64,000 nt of DNA, taken from positions 107,730 through 171,729 of the forward strand of contig JAKRSH010000029.1 of assembly GCA_022402465.1 (NCBI GenBank), written 5' to 3'. The notes under the pieces are model-generated. The model was given only the letters and a program-made list of their open reading frames with translations, was not told where the DNA came from and did no database searches. The position numbers and the translations under genes were made by a program. This DNA is from Leptospiraceae bacterium. Its GTDB lineage: Bacteria > Spirochaetota > Leptospiria > Leptospirales > Leptospiraceae. This document shows, one piece after another, positions 17,406 through 27,520 of this stretch (positions within the stretch are counted from its first letter, which is position 1; each line of letters opens with the position of its first letter).

Positions 17406-20251
17406 TTTTGAATAGGAAATTCTACTACGAAGGTCGTATTTTTAGCTTCGACATCTAGATATATTCTTCCATCATGACTTTGAACAATTTTTTGAGAAAT
17501 ATCCAAACCAAGCCCGCTTCCTTCACCTAACCTTTTAGTTGTGAAAAAAGGATTGAATATTTTATCTCGAATATCGAATGGAATTCCATCTCCACTATCA
17601 GAAATTATAACAAGTATTAAGTTTTTTTCTTGAAGGTATTTTATTGATATCTCAATTTTGCCTAGGTAATTAATAGCCTGAGCTGAATTCATAATTAAGT
17701 TGGTCCATAATTGAATAAGATCATCCGGATAACATTTTAAATCTGGCGTATGTTCAAAGTTTTTAATTATCTCAATATTTCGTTTTAATTTAGTATGAAG
17801 AATGGTCAATACTGTCTCTATACTATCTTTAATATTGTAATAAGTTTTCTCTCCTTTATTATTATTATGAGAATATGTTCTCAATGATCTTATAATGTTT
17901 GCTACTCTTTGCAGTGAAAATTCAATCGATTTATAATTTCTCTCTTCAAAAATCGTCTCTGACAGAAAGAAGAAAAGCTCTTCAGAAAAATTCTTCAAAA
18001 GCAAAGGAAAATATTTGCTAGCTATAAAATCTACACCAAGGTCTATATAGCGATCTGCAAGTTCTTCATATCGAGAGATTTTCATTGATTGAAAGAAAAG
18101 TTCTAATTCACGTTTCTTTTCTCTACGCACCATTCCTGAAAAAGTATTTTGATTCATGATAGATTCATTAAAAAATTCTTCCGCTAAACTAATATGATCG
18201 TTATTCATCTTATAAATAAAGGTTGGGATGTTTATTTTTGAAAGCTGAGAGTTATTTCCATTGCTTCGAAGTAACTCCAATGAAGCTTTAATGGATCCTA
18301 TAGGATTATTTATTTCATGTGCTATACCAGCAATTAATTGACCAAGTGCCGCCATTTTTTCTGATTGAATCAATTGATTTTGAGCTTTAGAAAGATTGTT
18401 AAGAGTTTTTGATAGGTCGTTATTCGTGCTTCTAAGTTGTTGAGTTCTTTCTTCTACGATTTTTTCAAGATTGGTATTTAATAATTTAATTTGATCTTCA
18501 TTCTGTTTACGCTCAGAATTTATAATTGCTATTGCAGTTTGATCTGAAAGTAATCCAGCAAACATTACTTCATCTGACTTCCAAATTCTCTCAGATTGCA
18601 TATACTCGATGCAAATTATTCCTACGATTTTGCCTTTTACTCTTATGGATGCAACCAGTAAGGATTTTATTTTATTAGGATAAGAGTAATAGAGATTAAA
18701 TTCCCTAATTCTTGTATCTTGAATGATAGAATTAGCTACTAAAACTCTAGAAGTTAATAAAGCTTTAATGAATATTTGTATCTCAGAAGATTCTAGAGAT
18801 TGAGTATGTACTTTGTATTTATTATCTGATTTAATATATTCATACATACATTCTAGAGTGGTGAAATCTTCTCTAAACATCCAAATACTTGAGCGCTCCG
18901 TTTCAAGAACAGTGCAAGCAATAGAAAGAATATTTTTTAATGTTTTATCTAAAGTGCCGGTATTAAAGGATTCATCGGTTGCTAAATCTATAATTGCTTG
19001 GGATTGAGTTTTCGTTCTTAAGTATAAATTATTCGTTTCTTTTTCAAAGGATTTATTCTCGGTAATATCTCTTACAAAAGTTATAATATACGTTTTTTCG
19101 CTATAATTTATTTGAAAATGTTGTGTAAGGAAAAAAACATTTCTATCATTCCTATCAATAAATGAATATTCATAGACCAATCCCTTTTCAGGAAGTTTAT
19201 CCATTTTAAGAACTTCTTTAATTCGCTCTTCCAATGAAACATCTTTAGGCGTACGTAATTTAACATTTGAAAAGAAATTATTAAGAACAAGCCAAGATGG
19301 TTTACCTAATGTTTTTTTTCTGGAGAGCTTAGTTAAAAGCTCCATAACTCTATTCCATTCTACTATTATTCCATTTTCATCAATTAAAAAAATTCCATCA
19401 ATCGATGATTCAAAAAGCCTTCTAGCTCTCGTTTCACTTTCTTGTAATTGTATCAGTAAGTTTTTTCTTTCTGTTATATCTTTAAGTGTGCCTAACCAAC
19501 GAGTTGGTTTATTATTTGAATCACGAAAAATTTTTGCATAAGCTTCTACCCATCTTATGACTCCATTTGAATCTATAATTCTATGTTCGGTATTATAATC
19601 ATCTTTCTCTTTTATAGCTAAAGATACAGTTTTGATAAAACTCGGAAAATCTTCAGGATGAATCAGGTGAAAGTACGATCGAATAGAATCATTGATGGAA
19701 CCTATAGGCAAGCTGAGTAAACTATTCGGAGGCGTTTTCCATATCAAACTAGAACTCTCGACATCCCATTCCCATATCGCAATTCCTGTAGATTGCATGG
19801 TGATTAACAACCTTTCCTCATTCTCAAAAACTTTTGATTTAGAGATCACTCTTTCAGAAATATCAGATATGAGTAAGGTTATTTCATTTTCTGAAAAAAT
19901 AAAATGAAATTCAGTCCAAATGGTATTTTTATTTTTACCAAGCAATCGAATTTCACACATTACCCTAGTACCCTTGGGTGAATCTAAAGTTGAAATAAAC
20001 TTAACTATGTCATCAGGATGAATGATTCCTTCTAAGTATCTATTCGATTTATAAAATAATGAAGGATCCATACCAACAAGATTGCGAATTCCATTGGAGA
20101 TAAAGATAGTCTTAAGCCTTGGATATCTAGAGAGTTTCCAATATACAATAGGTAGTTTTGTATTAAAAATCTCATAAAGATCATTTTTAATTGAATCCAA
20201 ATCTAAAGCTTTGGGAAAAAATAAATTACGAATTGACTGAAAGAGATTCAT
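17402..20251 (-). CDS. Soluble PAS-PAS-PAS-GAF sensor histidine kinase
   Basis: 949 residues from the ATG at 20251. An upstream TTG at 20335 would overlap the divergent gene's start, so I reject it. No membrane segment is apparent. Domains: three PAS modules (about 15-115, 140-265, 275-400; the second and third end in DIT-E motifs), a GAF domain (about 415-580), a coiled coil, then the H-box GIAHEINNP with phospho-acceptor His645, and a HATPase with NLIMNSAQA, DSGDGIPFD and GEGSGLGL. About 125 extra residues separate the H-box helix from the matching second helix (SLQRVANIIRSLRTYS). The response regulator is not nearby. Confidence 0.9.
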   Translation of the reverse strand: MNLFQSIRNLFFPKALDLDSIKNDLYEIFNTKLPIVYWKLSRYPRLKTIFISNGIRNLVGMDPSLFYKSNRYLEGIIHPDDIVKFISTLDSPKGTRVMCEIRLLGKNKNTIWTEFHFIFSENEITLLISDISERVISKSKVFENEERLLITMQSTGIAIWEWDVESSSLIWKTPPNSLLSLPIGSINDSIRSYFHLIHPEDFPSFIKTVSLAIKEKDDYNTEHRIIDSNGVIRWVEAYAKIFRDSNNKPTRWLGTLKDITERKNLLIQLQESETRARRLFESSIDGIFLIDENGIIVEWNRVMELLTKLSRKKTLGKPSWLVLNNFFSNVKLRTPKDVSLEERIKEVLKMDKLPEKGLVYEYSFIDRNDRNVFFLTQHFQINYSEKTYIITFVRDITENKSFEKETNNLYLRTKTQSQAIIDLATDESFNTGTLDKTLKNILSIACTVLETERSSIWMFREDFTTLECMYEYIKSDNKYKVHTQSLESSEIQIFIKALLTSRVLVANSIIQDTRIREFNLYYSYPNKIKSLLVASIRVKGKIVGIICIEYMQSERIWKSDEVMFAGLLSDQTAIAIINSERKQNEDQIKLLNTNLEKIVEERTQQLRSTNNDLSKTLNNLSKAQNQLIQSEKMAALGQLIAGIAHEINNPIGSIKASLELLRSNGNNSQLSKINIPTFIYKMNNDHISLAEEFFNESIMNQNTFSGMVRREKKRELELFFQSMKISRYEELADRYIDLGVDFIASKYFPLLLKNFSEELFFFLSETIFEERNYKSIEFSLQRVANIIRSLRTYSHNNNKGEKTYYNIKDSIETVLTILHTKLKRNIEIIKNFEHTPDLKCYPDDLIQLWTNLIMNSAQAINYLGKIEISIKYLQEKNLILVIISDSGDGIPFDIRDKIFNPFFTTKRLGEGSGLGLDISQKIVQSHDGRIYLDVEAKNTTFVVEFPIQN

Positions 20252-20304
20252 GTAGGAAACTAAAGAAAATAATGTTTTTGAAAATCTTTCAAGAGAATTT
20301 TTAA

Positions 20305-21198
20305 ATGAAAAATACCGACGAAGCTGAAAATACAAAATTCCAACCTGATAAAGCCTATTTAATGTGGAGATCTTTTGAGAGATTTAAAGAATTTCGTGAT
20401 GGGTTTTTCCGTTTAAATAAAGAAACAACAGTTCGAACTTTTAAGAATCAACCTGAATCTTTTTTAAGTTTTGATTCTGATAAATTTGTAAAACATATGT
20501 CCAGTATGATTTCTTCATCTTTGTCTCAAGATAAGGACAAATTGAATAAGTTTTTGTACAAGGTTCATGAATCCTATAAAAAAGAATTAAATTATCTTTC
20601 TAATCGAAAAGAACAGTTCTCGATGGATATTTTATTTCAAGTAATTGAAACTCTACTTATGGAAGTGGGTGCGAATAAGGCTGAGAACGAAATCCAAAAT
20701 CTTGGTGGAAACAAATCAGCAGTAACTAAACAAGATTTAGAGCAAATTATGAGTTATCTTAGAACTTACAATAAAATGACTGCAAGATTTCAAGCAGCCG
20801 GAAGTATGAAGAAGGCAATTGAGTTATCAGATGATATTATTTCACAATCTGCTCATGAAAGTATGGACATTCCTATTCTAGCTCTAGATTCAATGTTTAA
20901 TTTAATTACTGCTCAGTTTATCCTTGCTCAGAAATTTAATTGCAAACAACTGTTAGCTGGATGGAGAAAGGATTATGGTTTTGACCAAGACCAAGAATCT
21001 AGAGTAGCCAAGCTTTTGCCACCTACTGCTTCTTTAATTGAATTTAGAAATAACTATGCCAAGGCTTTACAAATGCTTAGAAGCCAGAAGAAGGAAATCG
21101 AAACAGAGATGGACCTTTTCTTACTTAGAACTGTTTCAAATTACTATGCTTCTTGGATAAACCAAGTTGCTAATCAAATCAATAAACCAGCAGCATAA
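20305..21198 (+). CDS. Conserved-looking hypothetical protein, helical
   Basis: 297 residues, no signal or membrane segment, largely alpha-helical with many Lys/Glu/Gln. A possible coiled coil lies near residues 95-115 and another near 255-275. I recognise no family. It is divergent from the PAS/GAF kinase (53-bp gap), so a shared promoter region and a functional link are possible. Ends 8 bp before the converging SanA-like gene. Confidence 0.7.
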   Translation: MKNTDEAENTKFQPDKAYLMWRSFERFKEFRDGFFRLNKETTVRTFKNQPESFLSFDSDKFVKHMSSMISSSLSQDKDKLNKFLYKVHESYKKELNYLSNRKEQFSMDILFQVIETLLMEVGANKAENEIQNLGGNKSAVTKQDLEQIMSYLRTYNKMTARFQAAGSMKKAIELSDDIISQSAHESMDIPILALDSMFNLITAQFILAQKFNCKQLLAGWRKDYGFDQDQESRVAKLLPPTASLIEFRNNYAKALQMLRSQKKEIETEMDLFLLRTVSNYYASWINQVANQINKPAA

Positions 21199-21206
21199 AT
21201 TTTTGA

Positions 21207-21893
21207 CTAAAGAATAGAACCCTTCCAAGTATCAATTCCACTTCCTTGGATGGGATAGGGATCACCTAAATATTTAGGTGCAGTATGCATTAGATTCATG
21301 TCTATCCATGCAAGTAGCCTTGCAAAAAATTCTCTAAACCGATAGTATCTCGTTCCTCTATATATTCTCATATCTGATTCGTATGATGCTAATTGGATTC
21401 CAACTTTTCTAGCTATAAAATGAGCACGAGCTTGGTGAAACTTTTGAGAAACAAAAATTGCATCTTGGATTTGATAAACTGCTCTAGCACGAATCATAGT
21501 GTCTAAAGTTCTAAATCCTGCATGGTCAACGAAAACATCTTCCTTTTTAACCCCATTATTTAACATGAATTGTAGCATGGGCTTCAACTCATTGTAATAT
21601 GCTGTGCCATTGTCTCCAGATAGAAGAATCTTTTTTACTTTTCCATTTCGATAAAGATAAAGCCCACAACGTAGTCTATCGATCAAAATAGGTGATGGAG
21701 TAAGACCATAGACAGCGGCACCAGGGATAATGGCTACAGTAGCATTCGGGACTGTTCTGAAATTTTTAGAGGGATTGCTCTGGTTGTATTCATCGATCAT
21801 GTTTTGGTCTATAGCGAATCCTACAAAAGTAGACATAAGCAAAAATACCAAAAACACAAGAGCTAAAATCTTATGATTGACTAAGAACCTCAT
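21207..21893 (-). CDS. SanA/YdcF-like DUF218 membrane protein
   Basis: 228 residues from the ATG at 21893; a longer frame to 21929 would run into the divergent gene. One N-terminal membrane helix (LALVFLVFLLMSTFVGFAI), then a DUF218 domain with AIIPGAAVYG, LLSGDNG and a 'SQKFHQARAHFIARKVG' helix. SanA-type proteins affect envelope permeability and vancomycin exclusion; the enzyme activity is not established. It shares a 28-bp spacer with the divergent M23 peptidase, itself a cell-wall protein. Confidence 0.82.
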   Translation of the reverse strand: MRFLVNHKILALVFLVFLLMSTFVGFAIDQNMIDEYNQSNPSKNFRTVPNATVAIIPGAAVYGLTPSPILIDRLRCGLYLYRNGKVKKILLSGDNGTAYYNELKPMLQFMLNNGVKKEDVFVDHAGFRTLDTMIRARAVYQIQDAIFVSQKFHQARAHFIARKVGIQLASYESDMRIYRGTRYYRFREFFARLLAWIDMNLMHTAPKYLGDPYPIQGSGIDTWKGSIL

Positions 21894-21921
21894 TACTTCA
21901 AGTTTGAATGGAAAGGTTCTA

Positions 21922-22935
21922 ATGGACAAGAAGATTCAAAATTTCAAAAAGAAATTTTTCCAAGATAATCCTATGCTACGGGATAAGATAGAGAAAGTTA
22001 AAGAGAAAGGTCACTCTAGACTTACAATTCTTATTATTCCCCATGGATACGATTCTTCCTTCAATTTTCATATTTCTATATTTACGATCATATTTATTAT
22101 TTTGCTTCTTTGTTCTTTGATTTCTTTGGCATTTTATGGAATTTTTAAATCAAGCAATACAAGAAAAGAAATCAGCAATCTCTCCAAAATTTATGGAGAA
22201 TACTTTGATGATTATTTGGATTCTTCCCAATATTTAGATCAAATTGAAGAAGATTATTCTGCTCTGCAGGAGAATCTCTTAGAAATTTTTGCAAGTATTG
22301 ATGGCCAAGATGAAGAATTGTTAAAACTTGTTGAGAGTGATGTGATCGAACAAGATTCTATAAATGAATTGAAGGACGAAGAAAAGAAAGATAAAGAACT
22401 GATGGAAGGCAGATCCTATCTATCAGAAGTTTATGATTTAAGAAATCTCAAATTAAATATGCAAAGTAGAATCAACCTTCTAGATGCAAATTATGATTAT
22501 TTTAATAATAGACTTTCTGTCTTAGATAATATTCCACTTTTAAATCCTTTACCAAACTGGAATACAACTTCAACCTTTGGTTTGAGAAAATCACCAACTT
22601 CAGGTTTTTGGGAATTTCATGATGGACTTGATATGGCTAATGCCACGGGAACTCCAATTTATGCTGCTGCTCCAGGAACCGTTGTTAGATTAGCATATTC
22701 TAAAACAGGTTATGGTTATCATATTGTGATAGGCCATAACTATGGATATTATACTCTCTATGCTCATTGCAATCGAATCTTTGTTAGACTGGGACAGGCA
22801 GTTGAGAAAGGCAAATTAATTGCAGAGGTAGGTGCAACGGGAAATGTTACTGGACCTCATTTGCATTATGAAATTTGGGTAGGAGAAGGCAACAAGGCTG
22901 ATCCAGAAGAATATTTGAATGTCAACACCTTCTAA
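21922..22935 (+). CDS. M23-family metalloendopeptidase, membrane anchored
   Basis: 337 residues from ATG 21922, with AAGG 5 bases upstream; an earlier TTG frame at 21877 overlaps the divergent gene. One membrane helix near residues 50-75, a charged coiled coil (about 85-190), then the LytM/M23 domain with the zinc ligands in HDGLDMA (H-x3-D) and HLHYEIW (H-x-H). Such enzymes cut peptidoglycan cross-links, or act as activators when inactive; all ligands are present, so activity is expected. Overlaps ligA by 17 bp. Confidence 0.9.
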   Translation: MDKKIQNFKKKFFQDNPMLRDKIEKVKEKGHSRLTILIIPHGYDSSFNFHISIFTIIFIILLLCSLISLAFYGIFKSSNTRKEISNLSKIYGEYFDDYLDSSQYLDQIEEDYSALQENLLEIFASIDGQDEELLKLVESDVIEQDSINELKDEEKKDKELMEGRSYLSEVYDLRNLKLNMQSRINLLDANYDYFNNRLSVLDNIPLLNPLPNWNTTSTFGLRKSPTSGFWEFHDGLDMANATGTPIYAAAPGTVVRLAYSKTGYGYHIVIGHNYGYYTLYAHCNRIFVRLGQAVEKGKLIAEVGATGNVTGPHLHYEIWVGEGNKADPEEYLNVNTF

Positions 22936-25009
22936 GAAAAAATCTTTAAAGCAACCTGATACAAAATTATCTTCCAAAGAATCATCAAAGAATGATAAGA
23001 TTCAAGAAGAGATGAGGGTCTTAGAATCTGAGATTAGATCACACCAATATTTTTATTATTTAGAAAATTCGGCAAGAATTTCAGATAAAGAGTTTGATTT
23101 ACTTTTTACAAAATTAAAGAAGCTAGAAGCCAAATATCCTGATCTCGTATCCGAGCAGAGTCCAACAAAATTGGTTGGCTCTGATATTTCGGTTTCTAGT
23201 GACTTCGAAAAAGTTAAACATAAAGTTCCTGTTCTATCTTTAGAGAATACATATAATACGGAAGAGTTATTGGATTGGATCCAAAAAACAGATCCCGAAC
23301 AGATTTATAGTGTGGAGTGGAAGATTGATGGAGCTTCCATAGTACTTTATTATGAAAAAGGAATTCTGAAAAGAGCTGTGACCCGAGGAACGGGAGGAGT
23401 TGGAGACGACATTACCGAAAATATTAAAACCATTCAGAATATACCTCATGAATTGAAATCGAAAATAGACCTTTATGTGCGTGGTGAGGTCTTTATGACC
23501 TTCGAGGATTTCGAACAGTTCAATGAAGATTTTGGTGGTAAATATGCGAATCCACGCAATCTTACCTCTGGCTCGATTAAGCATAAATACGCTTCCGAAG
23601 TAGCTAAACGTCCGCTCCAAATTTATACCTATGATGCATATTTTCCTAACGGTAGAAAAAATATCCAAACCCATAAACAAGCTTTGGAACTAATGAAAGA
23701 TGAAGGATTACCTTTGTCTCCTGATACTGAATTTATTTCTTTGAAAGAAATGGAAAAGCATATCAATCGACTCAAGAAAAAGAAAGATAAAATGCCTTTC
23801 CCTATCGATGGTTTAGTTATCAAAATAAATCATCTAGCATTAAGAGATTCTTTGGGTGAGACTTCTCATTCACCTAGATGGGCAAGAGCTTTTAAATTTG
23901 ATGCCATGATCCAAGAGTCTATCATTGAAGAAATTATTCCACAAGTAGGAAGAACAGGCAAAATCACACCTAGAGCAAGAATCAAGCCAGTTCAATTAGC
24001 AGGAACTACTGTAAGTTATGCGACATTGCATAACCAAGATTATATTTCACAACTTGGTGTAGGAATTGGAGCTAAGGTTAAAATTTCAAAACGTGGTGAA
24101 ATTATTCCAGCAGTTGAAGAAGTTGTTGAACCAGGTTTAAATGGAGTCTACCTTTTACCCAAGAAATGTCCTTCGTGTAATTCTAAATTACAAAAGGTAG
24201 ATGAATCAGTGGATCTTTTTTGTATCAATTTATCTTGTCCTGAAAGAATGAAGCATACGATTCAATTTTATTGTCAAAAGAAACAAATGGATATAGATGG
24301 ACTCGGTGAAAGACAGATCGAGATATTCTTTGATAAAAAATGGATTCAGAAAATTCCAGATTTATACAATCTCCAAAATTATAAAGATGAAATGGAAGCT
24401 ATGGAAGGTTTCGGAGAAAAGTCTGTAGCCTTGATCTTGAATGGAATAGAAAAATCCAAATCAAAGAGTCTACGTACCTTACTTCCTTCTCTTGGTTTGA
24501 ACGAGCTTGGGCACAAGGTAACAGAACTATTAATTGAAAATGGATATGAGTCCATAGATTCTATCATAGATCTTGCCAAAAATAACAATGCTATTGAAAT
24601 CTTGAATTCTCTTCACGGAATAGGCCCTAGGACTGCTGAAGCCATAGTCAAGCAATTGAATGATGCTTCCGTTTTGGATATGATTGGGAAATTAAAAAAA
24701 TCGGGATTGAACTTCCAAGCGGAGTTAGTAGAAAAATCAGATATTCGGATCTTCGAAAATCAATCATGGTGTGTAACTGGCAGTTTTGAAAATTTTCAGC
24801 CTAGAGACAAGGCTATGGACTTAATAGTAAGACACGGTGGACGTAAAGTAACGTCTATTTCGTCGAAGACCACTCATTTGCTCTATGGAGAAGGAGCAGG
24901 ATCTAAGTTGAGTAAGGCGGAAGAATTAGGAATTACTATAATCAATGAAAAAGAATTCATTGACCTTCTTAAAAAAGATAATATTCCCTATTCTAACGAG
25001 AAAGAATAG
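22919..25009 (+). CDS. ligA: NAD+-dependent DNA ligase
   Basis: 696 residues. Ia domain (about 25-95), adenylation domain with the nucleophile Lys135 in WKIDG, OB domain, a four-Cys zinc finger (CPSCNSKL ... CINLSCPER), helix-hairpin-helix repeats and a C-terminal BRCT domain. It seals nicks during replication and repair using NAD+. The N-terminus has about 25 extra Lys/Ser-rich residues ahead of the Ia domain. Its ATG lies within the end of the M23 gene, so the two are co-translated. Confidence 0.96.
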   Translation: MSTPSKKKSLKQPDTKLSSKESSKNDKIQEEMRVLESEIRSHQYFYYLENSARISDKEFDLLFTKLKKLEAKYPDLVSEQSPTKLVGSDISVSSDFEKVKHKVPVLSLENTYNTEELLDWIQKTDPEQIYSVEWKIDGASIVLYYEKGILKRAVTRGTGGVGDDITENIKTIQNIPHELKSKIDLYVRGEVFMTFEDFEQFNEDFGGKYANPRNLTSGSIKHKYASEVAKRPLQIYTYDAYFPNGRKNIQTHKQALELMKDEGLPLSPDTEFISLKEMEKHINRLKKKKDKMPFPIDGLVIKINHLALRDSLGETSHSPRWARAFKFDAMIQESIIEEIIPQVGRTGKITPRARIKPVQLAGTTVSYATLHNQDYISQLGVGIGAKVKISKRGEIIPAVEEVVEPGLNGVYLLPKKCPSCNSKLQKVDESVDLFCINLSCPERMKHTIQFYCQKKQMDIDGLGERQIEIFFDKKWIQKIPDLYNLQNYKDEMEAMEGFGEKSVALILNGIEKSKSKSLRTLLPSLGLNELGHKVTELLIENGYESIDSIIDLAKNNNAIEILNSLHGIGPRTAEAIVKQLNDASVLDMIGKLKKSGLNFQAELVEKSDIRIFENQSWCVTGSFENFQPRDKAMDLIVRHGGRKVTSISSKTTHLLYGEGAGSKLSKAEELGITIINEKEFIDLLKKDNIPYSNEKE

Positions 25010-25047
25010 AATTTGATTTTTCTATTTGCTGTATTTATCTGGTTCTA

Positions 25048-26895
25048 ATGTCAAAAGTTATCATAGGAATCTCGGCTTACTACCACGATAGCGCAGCAGC
25101 CTTAATCCGAGATGGTGAAATTATTGCCGCCGCACAAGAAGAGCGATTTACGCGTAAGAAACATGATTCTAAGTTTCCTTCCAATGCTATAGAATATTGT
25201 CTTAAAGAGGCAAATGTTTCTTTTTCTGATGTTTCTGAGGTAGTTTTCTATGATAAACCCTTAGTTAAATTTGAACGACTACTCGAGACATATCTGTCCT
25301 ATGCACCCCGAGGACTTCTTTCCTTTTTTGCAGCTATGCCTATATGGATTAAGGAAAAATTATTTCTAAAATCTACATTGAAAAAAGAGTTCCAAAAGCT
25401 ATCTGGACCTGGAAAGCCGATACCGAAATTATTATTTACCGAGCACCACCAAGCACATGCGGCTTCTGCATTTTTTGTAAGTCCATTTGAGAAAGCGGCT
25501 GTTCTTTGTATGGACGGTGTTGGTGAATGGGCTACTAGTTCAGTGTGGTTAGGTGAAGGAAATTCCTTAAAACCATTGTGGCAGATCGATTTTCCGCATT
25601 CTCTCGGTCTCTTGTACTCTGCATTTACCTACTACACTGGATTCAAAGTTAATTCAGGTGAATATAAAGTTATGGGACTTGCACCCTATGGTGAACCGAA
25701 ATACAAAGATTTAATCTATAAATATTTAATAGATGTTAAAGAAGATGGAACCTTCCGATTGAATATGAAATATTTTAATTATGCTGTTGGTCTAACGATG
25801 ACTAATTCAAAATTTCATAAACTATTTGGAGCTGCTCCAAGAAAGGCTGAATCGACTTTAACTCAAAGAGAAATGGATCTTGCACGGTCAGTACAAGAAG
25901 TAACTGAAGAGGTAATGATAAAGATCTGTCGTACAATTCAAAAAGAAACCAAGACAGATTATTTATGTATGGCTGGTGGAGTGGCTCTCAATTGTGTCGC
26001 TAACGGGAAGATCTTAGAACAAGGAATTTTTAAAGAAATATTCATTCAACCAGCAGCAGGTGATGCTGGTGGTGGACTTGGTGCGGCACTATCAGCTTGG
26101 TATGAATACAATAATAATCCTAGAGTTCCAGCCAAAGATCTTACAGGATCTATAAAAGGTTCTTACCTGGGTCCCCAATATTCACGTGATGAAATTTTAC
26201 AAACCTTAACTGAGCAAAATGCAAAGTACGAAGAGTTGAATGATCAAACTATTAGTACGAGACTTGCGGATGTCTTGGCAGATGGAGCCGTGGTAGGTTA
26301 CTTTCAAGGACGAATGGAATTCGGTCCACGGGCATTAGGAGCAAGATCCATCATAGGTGATCCGAGAAATTCAAAAATGCAATCTACTATGAATCTTAAA
26401 ATAAAATATAGAGAATCCTTTCGTCCTTTTGCTCCTGCCGTTCTTGCTGAAAAAGTGAAAGATTATTTTGAAATTGATTCTCCTAGTCCTTATATGCTCA
26501 TTGTTGCTCCTGTGAATAAAAATCACCGAATCGCAATGACTTCAGAACAAGAAAAGCTTTTCGGTATTGAAAAGTTAAACGTTCCTAGATCAACTTTACC
26601 TGCAATTACTCATGTAGATTACTCTGCAAGGATACAAACTGTACATGAAAGTACAAATCCAAAGTTTTACAATCTTTTGAAAGCCTTCGATGCTAAGACA
26701 AAATGTGCTGTTTTAGTGAATACATCTTTCAATGTTCGTGGTGAACCGATAGTGAACACACCCGAAGATGCGTATCGTTGCTTTATGCGAACTGAAATGG
26801 ATTATTTGGTTTTAGAGAATTTTTTACTTTCTAAAAAAGACCAACCTGTTTGGGCCAAAGACGAATCTTGGAAAGAGGAGTTTGAACTAGACTAG
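25048..26895 (+). CDS. Carbamoyltransferase (NodU/CmcH/SxtI type)
   Basis: 615 residues. The N-terminal TsaD-like domain begins GISAYYHDSAAALI and carries the metal/nucleotide motifs EERFTRKKHD, EHHQAHAASAF and CMDGVGEW; the C-terminal YrdC-like part includes GRMEFGPRALGARSI and RPFAPAV. These enzymes transfer carbamoyl from carbamoyl phosphate via carbamoyl-AMP to a hydroxyl of a sugar or small molecule. Followed by SxtJ-like and DUF5989 genes, the order known from saxitoxin clusters and many unrelated bacteria. The acceptor here is unknown; a surface sugar is my guess. Confidence 0.92.
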   Translation: MSKVIIGISAYYHDSAAALIRDGEIIAAAQEERFTRKKHDSKFPSNAIEYCLKEANVSFSDVSEVVFYDKPLVKFERLLETYLSYAPRGLLSFFAAMPIWIKEKLFLKSTLKKEFQKLSGPGKPIPKLLFTEHHQAHAASAFFVSPFEKAAVLCMDGVGEWATSSVWLGEGNSLKPLWQIDFPHSLGLLYSAFTYYTGFKVNSGEYKVMGLAPYGEPKYKDLIYKYLIDVKEDGTFRLNMKYFNYAVGLTMTNSKFHKLFGAAPRKAESTLTQREMDLARSVQEVTEEVMIKICRTIQKETKTDYLCMAGGVALNCVANGKILEQGIFKEIFIQPAAGDAGGGLGAALSAWYEYNNNPRVPAKDLTGSIKGSYLGPQYSRDEILQTLTEQNAKYEELNDQTISTRLADVLADGAVVGYFQGRMEFGPRALGARSIIGDPRNSKMQSTMNLKIKYRESFRPFAPAVLAEKVKDYFEIDSPSPYMLIVAPVNKNHRIAMTSEQEKLFGIEKLNVPRSTLPAITHVDYSARIQTVHESTNPKFYNLLKAFDAKTKCAVLVNTSFNVRGEPIVNTPEDAYRCFMRTEMDYLVLENFLLSKKDQPVWAKDESWKEEFELD

Positions 26896-26947
26896 GATAG
26901 AACGGTGATTAATTCATTCCTGAAACCTAGTTTCCCTATAAACAATT

Positions 26948-27355
26948 ATGAAAAATGAAATTCAAATTCACAGCAATAAAGATTATAGAAGTTTTGGACT
27001 GATAGTTGGTTCAGTATTACTTTTAATTTTTGGACTTGCACTTCCTTATTGGAAATCTCAGCAAATCAATATATATTTTACTATTCCAGGTGGAGTATTA
27101 ATTCTATTAGCTCTTGTATTTCCAATGGTATTGAAATATCCATATCTTCTTTGGATGAAGATTGGAGAAATATTAGGATTCATTAATACAAGAATAATTT
27201 TAAGTATAATATTTTTTGTTTTATTTGCTCCATTTGGTTTGGTTAGAAGACTTATCGGAAGAGATTCTCTTGGATTACAACTACATGCAAATGATGAAAC
27301 ATACCGAAAGATTTCAACTCATGTTGAAATCAAACATATGGAAAGACCTTTTTAA
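26948..27355 (+). CDS. SxtJ-family membrane protein
   Basis: 135 residues. Two hydrophobic hairpins (about 15-60 and 72-105) predict three to four membrane helices, with a basic turn (RRLIGRDSLGLQL) and a soluble tail. Size, layout and position after a carbamoyltransferase match the SxtJ family, whose biochemical role is unknown. 52 bp after the carbamoyltransferase and 12 bp before the 50-residue DUF5989 gene. Confidence 0.8.
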   Translation: MKNEIQIHSNKDYRSFGLIVGSVLLLIFGLALPYWKSQQINIYFTIPGGVLILLALVFPMVLKYPYLLWMKIGEILGFINTRIILSIIFFVLFAPFGLVRRLIGRDSLGLQLHANDETYRKISTHVEIKHMERPF

Positions 27356-27367
27356 CTAGGAGAATTT

Positions 27368-27520
27368 ATGGGTGAACTACTGAAAGATTTATGGGATTTT
27401 CTTAAGATTAGAAAGAAATTTTGGTTAGCTCCAATTATTTTAATATTAGTCTTACTTGGTGCTTTGATTGTGCTAACCCAGGGATCAGCTGTAGCACCAT
27501 TTATTTATACTCTTTTCTAA
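27368..27520 (+). CDS. DUF5989 / SxtK-like 50-residue membrane peptide
   Basis: A 50-residue gene starting at ATG 27368 with an excellent ribosome site (AGGAGAATTT) and ending at TAA 27518. It reads MGELLKDLWDFLKIRKKFWL, then a single membrane helix, then the tail TQGSAVAPFIYTLF. Short basic N-terminus, one helix and a 'QGSAVAPFIYTLF' ending are what I associate with the DUF5989/SxtK family found beside SxtJ and carbamoyltransferases. Function unknown. Its last 20 bp overlap the 3' end of the converging SGNH gene. Confidence 0.85.
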   Translation: MGELLKDLWDFLKIRKKFWLAPIILILVLLGALIVLTQGSAVAPFIYTLF

